Source of the DNA: Tautonia marina
GTDB taxonomy: Bacteria > Planctomycetota > Planctomycetia > Isosphaerales > Isosphaeraceae
Direction: 5' to 3'
Length of the DNA stretch: 64,000 nucleotides
NCBI RefSeq assembly: GCF_009177065.1
Contig: NZ_WEZF01000014.1
Location: 124,001 to 188,000 of the forward strand
The notes beneath the pieces were generated by a model, which saw only the letters and a program-made list of their open reading frames with translations, did no database searches and was not told the origin of the DNA. Made by a program: the position numbers and the translations under genes. Below are positions 1 to 7,286 of this stretch, piece after piece (the stretch's first letter is position 1; every line of letters begins with the position of its first letter).

Positions 1-1
1 G

Positions 2-265
2 CAGTACACGTATCCCGGATACGTCAACAACCTGTACAACCACGTGGGCCCGCCCAACAGCCGGCGATGCACCAACGCGCCGCCGAACACCTGGTCGCTC
101 GACCTCTGGGGCACGGAACCCCCGAGCAGTTTCCATCCGGGAGGGGTGAACCTGGCAATGGCCGACGGCTCGGTTCGCTTCGTCAAGGAAACGGTGAACC
201 TGGAGACCTGGTGGGCGCTCGGGTCAAAGGCTGGTGGCGAGGTGATCAGCGCCGATTCGCTCTGA
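2..265 (+). CDS. DUF1559 domain protein, C-terminal end (5' truncated by window)
   Basis: Open frame running in from the left edge and ending at TGA. The visible 87 residues carry the C-terminal DUF1559 signature: FHPGGVNLAMADGSVRFV, then a conserved tail ending [10 protein letters not shown]. The complete DUF1559 protein at 48333-49469 ends almost identically ([10 protein letters not shown]), which supports the call. Family members are planctomycete proteins with a type IV pilin-like N-terminal helix; that part lies outside the window. Their function is not established. A small hairpin (294-316) follows the stop, and the next gene on this strand is a lipoprotein, a pairing seen again at 48-49 kb. 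Confidence 0.9.
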   Translation, partial: QYTYPGYVNNLYNHVGPPNSRRCTNAPPNTWSLDLWGTEPPSSFHPGGVNLAMADGSVRFVKETVNLETWWALGSKAGGEVISADSL

Positions 266-663
266 TCCGACCTTCTCGTGAAAGTTCTGATCAAAACGCT
301 TTGACGACAAGCGTTTCTGGATGAGTGTACGGACCGAACGGTCGAGATCGCGCCAGCGCCGAGGGTCGGTGTCTGGCGCGATCTGTTTGCGCGGGTTGGA
401 CTCGGCCGACTGTGCCCGGAAGCCAAAGAGGGGAGTTCCTGAACCCCAAGGTGATGCTTCGGCGGGGTTTGGGGTGTTGAGGATCGTGCCCGGCCCTTGC
501 CGTCGAACGGGGAGAGTCACCATACTCTAACGATCTGAAGGTGGAAGGTGTTGGGATCGGGGGCACTCTGTTCGACCCGCCACCCTGGTTCCAGGCGAAC
601 GTCATCCCAGGGAATTGGGGCTGGGTCGGCCCGGCGTGTTTGCGAAGATCGAGGAGCCCCAAG
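266..663. other. intergenic region, 398 nt
   Basis: Lies between the DUF1559 tail and the lipoprotein gene. It holds a terminator-like hairpin near its left end. The open frames crossing it have no recognisable protein features. No convincing promoter was found. Confidence 0.5.
294..316 (+). terminator. hairpin after DUF1559 gene
   Basis: AAACGCTT and AAGCGTTT form a perfect 8-bp stem with a 7-nt loop, 29 nt after the stop codon. No T-run follows, so intrinsic termination is only a possibility. Confidence 0.4.
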
Positions 664-1254
664 ATGCGTCACGTGTGGAAGACCGTTTTCCGAGGGGTGT
701 TCGGGGCGGTCCTGATGATGATGGCCGGTTGCAATGGGGGAGGGTCGGACGGATCGCCGACGGCGTCGGGAGCGGGGGGGAGTCCGCCGCCGCCGCCGCT
801 GGTGGACCAGAACGCCCCGCCGGCGCCGCCGGTGGCCGGGGCTCCGGGAGAGGCTCCGGTGCAATTGCGCAGGACGATCGGGCAGACGACCGACGACGTC
901 CGCGACTTCAACGCCGAGATGCAGAGCGGGCAAAACGTTCAGGTCTCGACCGGCAAGATTACGGCAAAAGATCCGATCACGCTGCAAGGCAACGCCTATG
1001 TTTCGATCATCGGACAGGCGGCCGTGTTGCAGATTCAGCACGCGGTGAACCTGTACAACGCCCTGAACGACCGCTATCCGGCCGATTTCGAGGAGTTCAA
1101 GCGCGAGATTCTCGACGCCAACGGCATCCGGTTGCCGCAGCTCCCGGCCTATCAGGAGTATGCGTACAAGGCCGACACGCACGAACTGGTGGTCCTGGAA
1201 TATCCCGACCGGATGGAGGCGCTCCGCGAACAGGTGCGGGGGGGAACTCCGTGA
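664..1254 (+). CDS. predicted lipoprotein with a pseudopilin-like C-terminal segment
   Basis: 196 residues from the ATG at 664; the frame is open further upstream, but this ATG is followed directly by a lipoprotein signal peptide (two basic residues, hydrophobic core, lipobox MMAGC with the acceptor Cys near residue 21). A Gly/Ser/Pro-rich linker with a poly-proline run follows. The rest, about residues 60-196, contains ...QHAVNLYNALNDRYPADFEEF..., resembling the globular part of pseudopilins and small planctomycete proteins found beside DUF1559 genes. That resemblance is by eye only. No catalytic motif is visible. Predicted to be anchored in the envelope. Downstream of a DUF1559 gene on the same strand, so an envelope role beside it is a reasonable guess. 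Confidence 0.75.
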   Translation: MRHVWKTVFRGVFGAVLMMMAGCNGGGSDGSPTASGAGGSPPPPPLVDQNAPPAPPVAGAPGEAPVQLRRTIGQTTDDVRDFNAEMQSGQNVQVSTGKITAKDPITLQGNAYVSIIGQAAVLQIQHAVNLYNALNDRYPADFEEFKREILDANGIRLPQLPAYQEYAYKADTHELVVLEYPDRMEALREQVRGGTP

Positions 1255-1272
1255 GGGAGGCGAGGCGGGGAT

Positions 1273-1299
1273 TCGATCGTCTCGGAGCCGAACGATCGA
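1273..1299 (+). terminator. hairpin after lipoprotein gene
   Basis: TCGATCGT and ACGATCGA form an 8-bp stem with an 11-nt loop, 19 nt after the stop codon. It is followed by a moderately T-rich stretch (GGTTTCTTC). Confidence 0.45.
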
Positions 1300-1396
1300 G
1301 CGGTTTCTTCGTCAGACACACTCCCGAGCCCAGCATACGTTGCCGATTGCGGCGATTTCACGCCTCCGCCGACGGGGGCATTCTTGAGGGTCATCC

Positions 1397-2137
1397 ATGT
1401 CCGTGAAATCGAAAGTGGTCGAAGGAGTCCTGAAGCAGTTCCGGCGGCAGGGGCTTCAGATCACGCGGCTTCCGTTCCCGAACGATCATCCGCTGAATTT
1501 GCTGACCTTGCTCGCGGATCGGATTCCGCATACCGGGGCGGACTTTTCGCTGGTCCAGATCGGGGCCAACGACGGCGTCTCGAATGATCCGGTGCATGAC
1601 CTGATCATTGAGCGCGGGTGGTCGGCCTTGCTGGTCGAGCCGTTGACGGATGCGTTTGATCGCCTGAAAAAGACATACGAGAACGTCGATCATGTTCAGT
1701 GCGTCAACTGCGCGATCGGTCATACCGACGGCACGATGACCCTCTGGCGGGTGGCCGAGGCTCCGGGCAGTCCGGCAAGCCGTTGCACGTCGTTTTCGAG
1801 AGCGGTGCTGGCCAAGCAGTATCGGAGCATTCCGAACCTGGAGAGCCGGATTCAGCCGATCGAGGTGCCGTCGTTCACGTTGCAGACGTTGCTGGAGCGT
1901 TGCAAGGTCGGCCGGATCGACCTGTTGCAGATTGATACCGAGGGGTTTGACTTCGAGGTGATCAAGATGATGTTCTCGACCCCGATCCGGCCGGGAATCA
2001 TCAACTTTGAGAATAATCACCTGTCGTACGACGACAAGGTGGCCTGCGCCCGGATGCTTCGCGAGCAAGGATACCGCTATCTTTCCTTTGGCCGCGACAC
2101 GACGGCGTTTCGCACCGAGGGGTCGGTACCGGCCTGA
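1397..2137 (+). CDS. FkbM family methyltransferase
   Basis: 246 residues. Class I SAM-dependent methyltransferase of the FkbM type, a family that O-methylates sugars, polyketides and other small molecules. The SAM-binding motif is FSLVQIGANDGVSNDP (about residues 50-65), followed by the acidic residue in ALLVEPLTDAF. The FkbM C-terminal hallmark VGRIDLLQIDTEGFDFEVI is at about residues 173-191. The length is normal for the family. The substrate cannot be told. It stands alone, so a link to surface glycan methylation is a guess. It converges on the gene at 2206-2814, with a strong hairpin between them. Confidence 0.88.
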   Translation: MSVKSKVVEGVLKQFRRQGLQITRLPFPNDHPLNLLTLLADRIPHTGADFSLVQIGANDGVSNDPVHDLIIERGWSALLVEPLTDAFDRLKKTYENVDHVQCVNCAIGHTDGTMTLWRVAEAPGSPASRCTSFSRAVLAKQYRSIPNLESRIQPIEVPSFTLQTLLERCKVGRIDLLQIDTEGFDFEVIKMMFSTPIRPGIINFENNHLSYDDKVACARMLREQGYRYLSFGRDTTAFRTEGSVPA

Positions 2138-2155
2138 GAGGGGCCGAGGGATTGG

Positions 2156-2193
2156 CCAGGAAGGGGGATGGTGAGGGAATGCCCCCTTCCTGG
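2156..2193. terminator. bidirectional terminator hairpin
   Basis: CCAGGAAGGGGG and CCCCCTTCCTGG form a perfect 12-bp stem with a 14-nt loop. It sits between convergent genes ending at 2137 (+) and 2206 (-), so it could serve both. Confidence 0.75.
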
Positions 2194-2205
2194 GTTCGGT
2201 TCGGA

Positions 2206-2814
2206 TCAGCGGGTCCTGGAGAAGCGGGCCATGTAGCCGGCGACGTTCTCGGGAGTGCCGCCAGCGGGGACGCTGGTGACGTCGATCCGGGTGACCTTCC
2301 AGGTCTTGGGATCGACCTCGCGGAAGCCGATCGAGAAGCCGATGCCGGGCAACGGGGTGGCGTTGTAGTCGGTGCCGAGGCTGGAGGAGCGTTCCTCCCA
2401 CTGGGCCTGGGCGAGGAAATCGGCCTTGCCCATGCGGGTGGCGCGGCCGGCCTGGACCTCAAGCTGGGCGATCCGGACGAACTCGAACTCAACGTTGGCG
2501 AGCGTGCCCCGCAGGAGGGCCTTGGTGAGCATGCCGACCTGCTTCTCAAACTCGGGGGCGAGGTGCGACTCGAAGCGGTCGAAGTCGCTCGCCTTGACGG
2601 CGTCGGCCATGTCGTAGATGGCCAGCTCGATCCGCTCGCGATCGGTCACCCAGAGCTGCTCGATCAGCAGCACCATCCCCGCCAGCCCGAGCGCCGCCGC
2701 GGCATAGGCCAGATGCTTGCCTTGCTGCGAGAACCGGACGCGAATCAGGAAGCCGACGGCCAGCAGGGCGAACAGACCGGCCAGGGGCCAGGGATCTTCA
2801 GAGAGCCAGGTCAT
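2206..2814 (-). CDS. hypothetical membrane protein, two N-terminal helices
   Basis: 202 residues from the ATG at 2814. The frame stays open upstream, but that extension has no protein character. The N-terminus holds two hydrophobic helices (about residues 8-25 and 35-54, the second AAAALGLAGMVLLIEQL). A soluble domain follows with DMADAVKASDFDRFESHLAPEFEKQ, the style of SnoaL/DUF4440 alpha+beta-barrel proteins (a short helix, then a stretch describing a substrate pocket). That assignment is tentative. No catalytic motif is evident. It probably sits in the inner membrane with the soluble part on one side. No operon partner. Confidence 0.7.
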   Translation of the reverse strand: MTWLSEDPWPLAGLFALLAVGFLIRVRFSQQGKHLAYAAAALGLAGMVLLIEQLWVTDRERIELAIYDMADAVKASDFDRFESHLAPEFEKQVGMLTKALLRGTLANVEFEFVRIAQLEVQAGRATRMGKADFLAQAQWEERSSSLGTDYNATPLPGIGFSIGFREVDPKTWKVTRIDVTSVPAGGTPENVAGYMARFSRTR

Positions 2815-3241
2815 CGGTCGACTCCTCTGTCGGGACGATGCGGTTGCGGTCGAGTCCCGGAACGGCCGAGGCAACACAGCGAGCCTCGTCACCCGCCGAA
2901 GAAACGGGGGGTTCGGGATTGAGAGGTGGCCGGAAGGGATCGCCTCCCGACACTTGTACGATAGGCGCCGAGGGGTGCCAAGACCAGACCCGAGGGCTCG
3001 GGAATGTGCCGATCGGACGGTTGGTTTTTCCGCTTGGGCCTTGCGGGGCGAGAGGGTGCCGGCGAACGGTGCGAGGGCGCTCGGCGTGCTCCTGGTGGTC
3101 ACCCATCGACCAGAGCCCTCGGAGCAGGCGCGCGAAACCGGCGCGGTGCCGGGGGGAGAGCCAGGCATCGCGCCGGAGTGTTCACGTCGAATTGCTTCAG
3201 CACGCAATCAATCGGTCGATCGATTGGGCGGTTGGCGAGGC
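2815..3241. other. intergenic region, 427 nt
   Basis: Between the membrane protein gene (starts at 2814, leftward) and the 3' end of the CsbD-type gene (3242). It should contain the promoter of the former, but no clear -35/-10 pair was found. A weak 6-bp hairpin (3209-3226, CAATCG/CGATTG) lies just past the CsbD-type stop codon and may terminate it. Confidence 0.4.
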
Positions 3242-3658
3242 TCAGCGCTGACGGATCAGCAGGCCGAGGGTGACGCCGACGAGCACACCGATGCCGAAGG
3301 CGGTGCCGACGGACTGCATGGGGTTGCTGCGGACGAGTTCTTCGGCCTCGCCGTACTGGTCGTAGAACGAGGCTCGGGCGTTTTCGTAGCCGCTGCGGAG
3401 GTGCTCACTCGCGTAGTGAGAGGCGTGCTGGAAGCGTTCGGCGGCGGCGGCGAGCCCGGCGGCACCCTGGTTGATGAGGGCGTCGAGGTGCTTCTCGATG
3501 GCTTCGCGCGACTCGCCGGTCTTGCGCTGGATGTTGCCGATCAGTTGATCGACGTTCCCCTCGGCGAATTCGAGATCCTGGTCACTGAGCTGACCCCACT
3601 TCTGCTTGAGCTGTCCTTTGATCTCGTTCCAGTGGCCCTGAAGTGTCTGGGCATTCAT
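3242..3658 (-). CDS. CsbD domain plus DUF883-like glycine-zipper tail protein
   Basis: 138 residues. The first about 55 residues match CsbD-like stress proteins (MNAQTLQGHWNEIKGQLKQK..., ending around GNIQRKTGESREAIEKHL). CsbD is a sigma-B general stress protein in Bacillus; its biochemical role is unknown. The rest resembles DUF883/YqjD: an amphipathic helical stretch, then VRSNPMQSVGTAFGIGVLVGVTLGLLIRQR, a C-terminal glycine-rich membrane anchor. The fusion suggests a membrane-tethered stress protein. It is transcribed away from a four-gene cluster of similar tail-anchored proteins (4057-5697), separated by a 398-nt divergent region, so joint stress regulation is plausible. Confidence 0.88.
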   Translation of the reverse strand: MNAQTLQGHWNEIKGQLKQKWGQLSDQDLEFAEGNVDQLIGNIQRKTGESREAIEKHLDALINQGAAGLAAAAERFQHASHYASEHLRSGYENARASFYDQYGEAEELVRSNPMQSVGTAFGIGVLVGVTLGLLIRQR

Positions 3659-4056
3659 GGTCGTGTCTCCTTCACGTTCACGGTGCGACGGGTTGGCAGG
3701 CGCTTGATGACGTTACCCGATCGGATCGGGGACCGGGGCGATTCGCAGGTGTCGAGGGCCCGGATTCACTCGGCCTCGAATCGGATCGTCCCGGCGGCAG
3801 ACCCGATCGGGCACGGCCGCCGGGCTTACCAGAAAGAACGATGTAGCAACTGGAATGCCGAACCCGGGCGCTGCGATGATTGCGGAGTCGGCATCCGACT
3901 TGCAAGAGCAGTCGTTGTGTCTTGCTTCGACCCGGAAAGCGTTGAGGGTCGGAGATGGTAACCGGCTGTCGTCTACGCGCTGAACGCCGCAAGGTGCGTT
4001 GTGGAACGACGAGACGACACGCTTTGAATCGACCACAGGGAGAGAGGACGACGATC
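3659..4056. other. divergent intergenic region, 398 nt
   Basis: Separates the CsbD/DUF883 gene (-) from the DUF883/holin cluster (+), so promoters for both should lie here. I did not find a convincing sigma-70 element; an alternative sigma factor is possible. The open frames in it look like non-coding high-GC frames. Confidence 0.4.
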
Positions 4057-4515
4057 ATGGCGACCCGCAAGAAAGGCTCGTCGAGCAATGGACGCAATGT
4101 CCAGCAACGAGCCCGAAACGAGAAGGAACAACTGGCCGAGCGGCTCTCGGAGCGGTCTGCCGAACTGGCCGAGCAGGCCGAGTCTCTCGCCCAGCATGCA
4201 CAGGAGATGGCCATGCACGCCGATCAACGCTTCCGCCGTGTGGTCAACCGCCGACCGATGACCTCTGTCTGGACGAGCTTCGGCCTGGGCGTGGGTTTGG
4301 GCCTGGCCCTGGTCGCGTTGGTGCCGGCCCGATCGCGGCAAGGTGGGGCCGGTGGCTGGTCGCTGGATGACCTGTCTGGTTCGCTGAGCGACCTGAGCCG
4401 GCGCGCCGAGATGATGGGCCGATCGGCGGCGCACCAGGCGTCGGACTATGCCCACGACCTGGGGCACTCGGTCTCGCAACGGGCTCGGCGGGCGGCCGAT
4501 TCGCTGGGCTTTTAA
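4057..4515 (+). CDS. DUF883/ElaB-like membrane-anchored protein
   Basis: 152 residues from the ATG at 4057, with a GGGAGAGAGG purine tract upstream. Basic Ser/Asn-rich start, then a strongly amphipathic helix/coiled coil (EKEQLAERLSERSAELAEQ..., about residues 25-60), then a basic segment and a hydrophobic glycine-rich helix (SFGLGVGLGLALVALVPA, about 75-92), then another helical tail. The pattern of long amphipathic helix plus glycine zipper is that of DUF883/YqjD/ElaB proteins, which in E. coli bind ribosomes and the inner membrane in stationary phase. First gene of a packed four-gene cluster; 36 nt to the next gene. Confidence 0.72.
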   Translation: MATRKKGSSSNGRNVQQRARNEKEQLAERLSERSAELAEQAESLAQHAQEMAMHADQRFRRVVNRRPMTSVWTSFGLGVGLGLALVALVPARSRQGGAGGWSLDDLSGSLSDLSRRAEMMGRSAAHQASDYAHDLGHSVSQRARRAADSLGF

Positions 4516-4551
4516 TCGTCGGACCGACCGAGACAGAGAGGAAGGCCGACC

Positions 4552-5046
4552 GTGGCATCACCCAACCCCCCACGACCCGATCAGGCTGAGGTCGAGGAAC
4601 TGCGTCGCGAGATGGCGCGGATTCGTCGTGAAATTCACGCCGACGTCAACGTCGCGGCCGAGCACCTGGAAGCGACCTTGAACTGGCGAGGCTACGTGCG
4701 GAGCGCCCCCTGGCCGGCGGCCGGAGCGGCCTTCGGCGTCGGGTTTCTCGCCGCCTGGTTGCTGGTTCCTCGCCGCCGAATCAAGGTGATTGAGCGCGAG
4801 CGAGCGACCTCGGCGCGTCGAGCCCCCCGCTACGAAGAGCCCGAGCAGGAGAAGGGTCCGAGCAAGGGGGTGGTTTCCATGGCTCTGGGCTTCCTGGCTC
4901 CGATTGCCTTGCGGGCGGCTCAGAATTACGCGATCCAATTCGTCGAAGATCGGCTACTGGCCCCGTCTGCCGGAATGGGCCCGACGCCGGAGGAGGAAGC
5001 TCGCCGTGTTCAACCGGATCACCCAACACCTGGGCGTCCCTTCTGA
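4552..5046 (+). CDS. DUF3618/DUF883-like membrane protein
   Basis: 164 residues with a GTG start at 4552, preceded by AGAGAGGAAGG. An N-terminal helical part (EVEELRREMARIRREIHADV, the register of DUF3618/DUF883 proteins) leads into a hydrophobic glycine/alanine helix (AAGAAFGVGFLAAWLLVP, about residues 56-74), a basic linker, and a second, weaker hydrophobic stretch (SMALGFLAPIALRAAQNYA, about 108-127). The end of the gene overlaps the next one by 41 nt in another frame. Likely an inner membrane protein acting with its neighbours; exact function unknown. Confidence 0.75.
   Translation: MASPNPPRPDQAEVEELRREMARIRREIHADVNVAAEHLEATLNWRGYVRSAPWPAAGAAFGVGFLAAWLLVPRRRIKVIERERATSARRAPRYEEPEQEKGPSKGVVSMALGFLAPIALRAAQNYAIQFVEDRLLAPSAGMGPTPEEEARRVQPDHPTPGRPF
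4989..4998 (+). promoter_or_regulatory. Shine-Dalgarno deciding the internal GTG start at 5006
   Basis: GGAGGAGGAA lies inside the end of the upstream gene, about 8 nt before a GTG at 5006. It fixes the start of the short overlapping gene, whose longer upstream frame lacks protein character. Confidence 0.75.
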
Positions 5047-5245
5047 CGCCCCGACCTCCGAACAGGCCCGAGAGGCCGCCGCGGAACTGTCGGCCCGAGC
5101 CCAGGAGGGCTACAGCCAGGCCCGCGAAGGCCTGGAATCGTTTCTGGCCACGACCCGAGAACAGATCGTCCGCCACCCGGCCCGATCGCTGGCCGCGGCC
5201 ATGGCCATGGGAGTCTTGATCGGATGGTTCATCAAAAGACGTTGA
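5006..5245 (+). CDS. small DUF883 (YqjD/ElaB-like) tail-anchored protein
   Basis: 79 residues from a GTG. An amphipathic helix (EQAREAAAELSARAQEGYSQ, about residues 17-36) is followed by TTREQIVRHPARSL and the glycine-zipper anchor AAAMAMGVLIGWFIKRR. The ending is the classic DUF883 C-terminus, as in E. coli YqjD/ElaB. The start overlaps the previous gene by 41 nt and the end overlaps the next by 22 nt, so the three are probably translationally coupled. By analogy it should attach to the inner membrane through its C-terminal helix. Confidence 0.85.
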   Translation: MFNRITQHLGVPSDAPTSEQAREAAAELSARAQEGYSQAREGLESFLATTREQIVRHPARSLAAAMAMGVLIGWFIKRR

Positions 5246-5697
5246 CTTTTTTTGGCGTTGAGGTCCCCGACAGCCTGCAAGGGAGCCTGACCGAGCTGGG
5301 GCACGACATGCTCACCCTGGCCGACCTTCAGGTCCGGCTGGCGAAGACCGATCTCCACGCCACGGTCCAGGAGGCCCGAGGACCGGCCATCGGTCTCATC
5401 GTCGGGCTGGTCGTGCTGGTCGCCTGCGTGCCGATCGGCCTGGTCGGCCTGGCCGAGCTGATCGTCTGGGCCGAGTGGCTGCCCCGCTTCGGCGCCTATC
5501 TGGCCGTCGCCGGAGGGGCCGCCTTGCTGGCCGGTCTGCTCGCCTGGCTCTGCCTCCGATCGCTCTCCCGAAGCGGCAGCGCCTTCGAGCGATCGAAGCA
5601 CGAGCTGCGACGCAACGCCAACTGGATCGTCAAGGTCATCAGCGAAGGCGGCAGCTTCCGCCTCCGCCAGCCACAATATTGGAGCCGGTTCCGCTGA
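5224..5697 (+). CDS. phage holin family / holin-X-like (YqjE-type) membrane protein
   Basis: 157 residues; its ATG lies inside the previous gene (22-nt overlap). N-terminal cytosolic part with DSLQGSLTELGHDMLTLADLQ and then KTDLHATVQEA, typical of Actinobacterial holin-X / YqjE-type proteins (holin superfamily III, PF07332), followed by two transmembrane helices (about residues 53-82 and 88-113) and a basic C-terminal tail. In E. coli yqjE follows the DUF883 gene yqjD, the same order as here. Despite the name, no lysis role is implied. Last gene of the cluster; a strong hairpin follows. Confidence 0.82.
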   Translation: MVHQKTLTFFGVEVPDSLQGSLTELGHDMLTLADLQVRLAKTDLHATVQEARGPAIGLIVGLVVLVACVPIGLVGLAELIVWAEWLPRFGAYLAVAGGAALLAGLLAWLCLRSLSRSGSAFERSKHELRRNANWIVKVISEGGSFRLRQPQYWSRFR

Positions 5698-5739
5698 TCC
5701 CTCGGTCCCGGCCCGAACGATGGATCGATTGATTCAACC

Positions 5740-5772
5740 GTCCGCGCGTCCGTCGGGTCCGGACGCGCGGAC
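5740..5772. terminator. bidirectional terminator hairpin
   Basis: GTCCGCGCGTCC and GGACGCGCGGAC form a perfect 12-bp GC-rich stem with a 9-nt loop, between convergent genes ending at 5697 (+) and 5792 (-). Confidence 0.7.
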
Positions 5773-5791
5773 CCGTCGCGACTCTCGAAAA

Positions 5792-6997
5792 TCAGCGCCC
5801 TCCGAGCGAAAAATCGTTGAAGCGTGCGACGATGAACTGCTGACGAAAGCGTTCTTGTGTGATGGCGTTTTTGATTCCATTGTTAATGTAAGCGTAAATC
5901 GCTCTTTTGATGAGGTCGTTGCGGCGGATGCGTTCTTTTTTGCGGAGCCAGGCCTGAAAAATCGCGAGTCGTCGAAGCCGTTCGCGTTCCGCGTGTTCGA
6001 TGGCCTTCTGCCGTGCCTGGGCGAGGCCTGGGAAGGTGTTGGTCTGCCAGCGCCCTTGAGCACTCCAGATGCGGAACTCGATCTGATCGAGGTCTGCAAC
6101 CTCGCCGGGCGGAAGGGGGATGTGGAGGGTAAAGTCCTCCTCGGCCTGCACGGTGGGCAAGATTTGTGTGAGGACCAATGGTTGGTTTTCGACCATCTCC
6201 TGCACGGCCGCGAGCCGGATTCCCTGGAACGCCGCCTCGAAGTCGAGGTTCTTCACGCCCATCATCCGAAGGATGACCGAACTGGCCACATTGGTCCAGA
6301 TCCACTCGCCCGTCAGGGGTTTGCGATGCAAGATGATCTGAACCACGGGCGTTCCGAGGGGCTGATCTCCACCCGAACCGACAAGCTTCAACACAAACTC
6401 GTCATAATCGACATCGACGGTTGGTGGGGAATTCAGGGAATCGGCGAGCGCCCTCCGGCTGGCATCGGCCAGAATTTGCTCCAGGATGGCGTCGTGTTCT
6501 GCCTTGGCTTCCAGAGCCCGAACAATCCAATCGCCTTGCATCTCCCAGGCGGTGATGATGGGACTGCCGTCGGCCACTAACCCATTGACGATCTCCACGG
6601 CCGCGGTCGGATCCCAGGGAAGGTCACCAATCAGCATGAAAAGATAAGCGGGATCGATGGGGTTTCGTCCGATCATTTCCACAATGCCCGCCGCCTGACG
6701 GGTGGCGAGTTCGGCCACGTCCTGCCTGGTGACCTTCATTCGATCCTGGGCCGCGAGGAGCGCTTCGATTCGTGATCGGAGTGGCTGCTCAGCATCTCGG
6801 GCGATGTAAGGGAGACGTCCATAGAGCATGTCTCGCTTCACCTCTTCGCCGCCCACGACCGCGTTGACTCCGAAGGCTTCGAAGAACCGTTGCTCCGACT
6901 CGGAGAGCCAGGCCTCTTCAGCGGCAATCGTTCCTCCTGGAATCAGGAGGAGACACATCAGCGCGATGAGACGTTGACGGATCGTGTGAGGTTCCAT
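5792..6997 (-). CDS. exported protein of unknown function
   Basis: 401 residues from the ATG at 6997, preceded by a GGGAGAAG ribosome-binding site. The N-terminus is a signal peptide (basic start, LIALMCLLLIPGG core, cleavage likely after IAA). The mature part has a helical first half (...QDRMKVTRQDVAELATRQAAG...) and a middle with beta character, and ends in a basic Lys/Arg-rich helical segment with ERERLRRLAIFQAWLRKKER. The last 70 residues are unusually basic for an exported protein. No domain or catalytic motif was recognised. No operon partner; downstream it converges on the holin cluster. Confidence 0.7.
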   Translation of the reverse strand: MEPHTIRQRLIALMCLLLIPGGTIAAEEAWLSESEQRFFEAFGVNAVVGGEEVKRDMLYGRLPYIARDAEQPLRSRIEALLAAQDRMKVTRQDVAELATRQAAGIVEMIGRNPIDPAYLFMLIGDLPWDPTAAVEIVNGLVADGSPIITAWEMQGDWIVRALEAKAEHDAILEQILADASRRALADSLNSPPTVDVDYDEFVLKLVGSGGDQPLGTPVVQIILHRKPLTGEWIWTNVASSVILRMMGVKNLDFEAAFQGIRLAAVQEMVENQPLVLTQILPTVQAEEDFTLHIPLPPGEVADLDQIEFRIWSAQGRWQTNTFPGLAQARQKAIEHAERERLRRLAIFQAWLRKKERIRRNDLIKRAIYAYINNGIKNAITQERFRQQFIVARFNDFSLGGR

Positions 6998-7286
6998 CGA
7001 GCTTCTCCCTCGGCATTCCGGTGGCCACCGTGCGAAGTGGCCACGGTGCCGAGAGCAAGGCCCCGGGCGTTCCGAAGGGGAAAGGAGCACCAGGGGGCAT
7101 GCCCTGCAGTGGTGATTCCGTTTCCAGCCTCGCACGGTTCGTTTCAGCGTTTTTTTGGCCGTCTAATGGCAGATACACGCGAGGCGCACGCGGCTCGGAG
7201 GCGAGGGAGGGCTCGAGGCCCGGTTCGATCGTCTTCTCAGAAGCCGTTTTCGGAGCGGACGGCCCCGTGAAGGGAGCCAGCCGGGC

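Noticed and set aside
5224-5697. A phage holin suggesting a prophage.
   Set aside because: Sequence and neighbours match the YqjE/holin-X chromosomal family beside DUF883 genes; no other phage genes are present.
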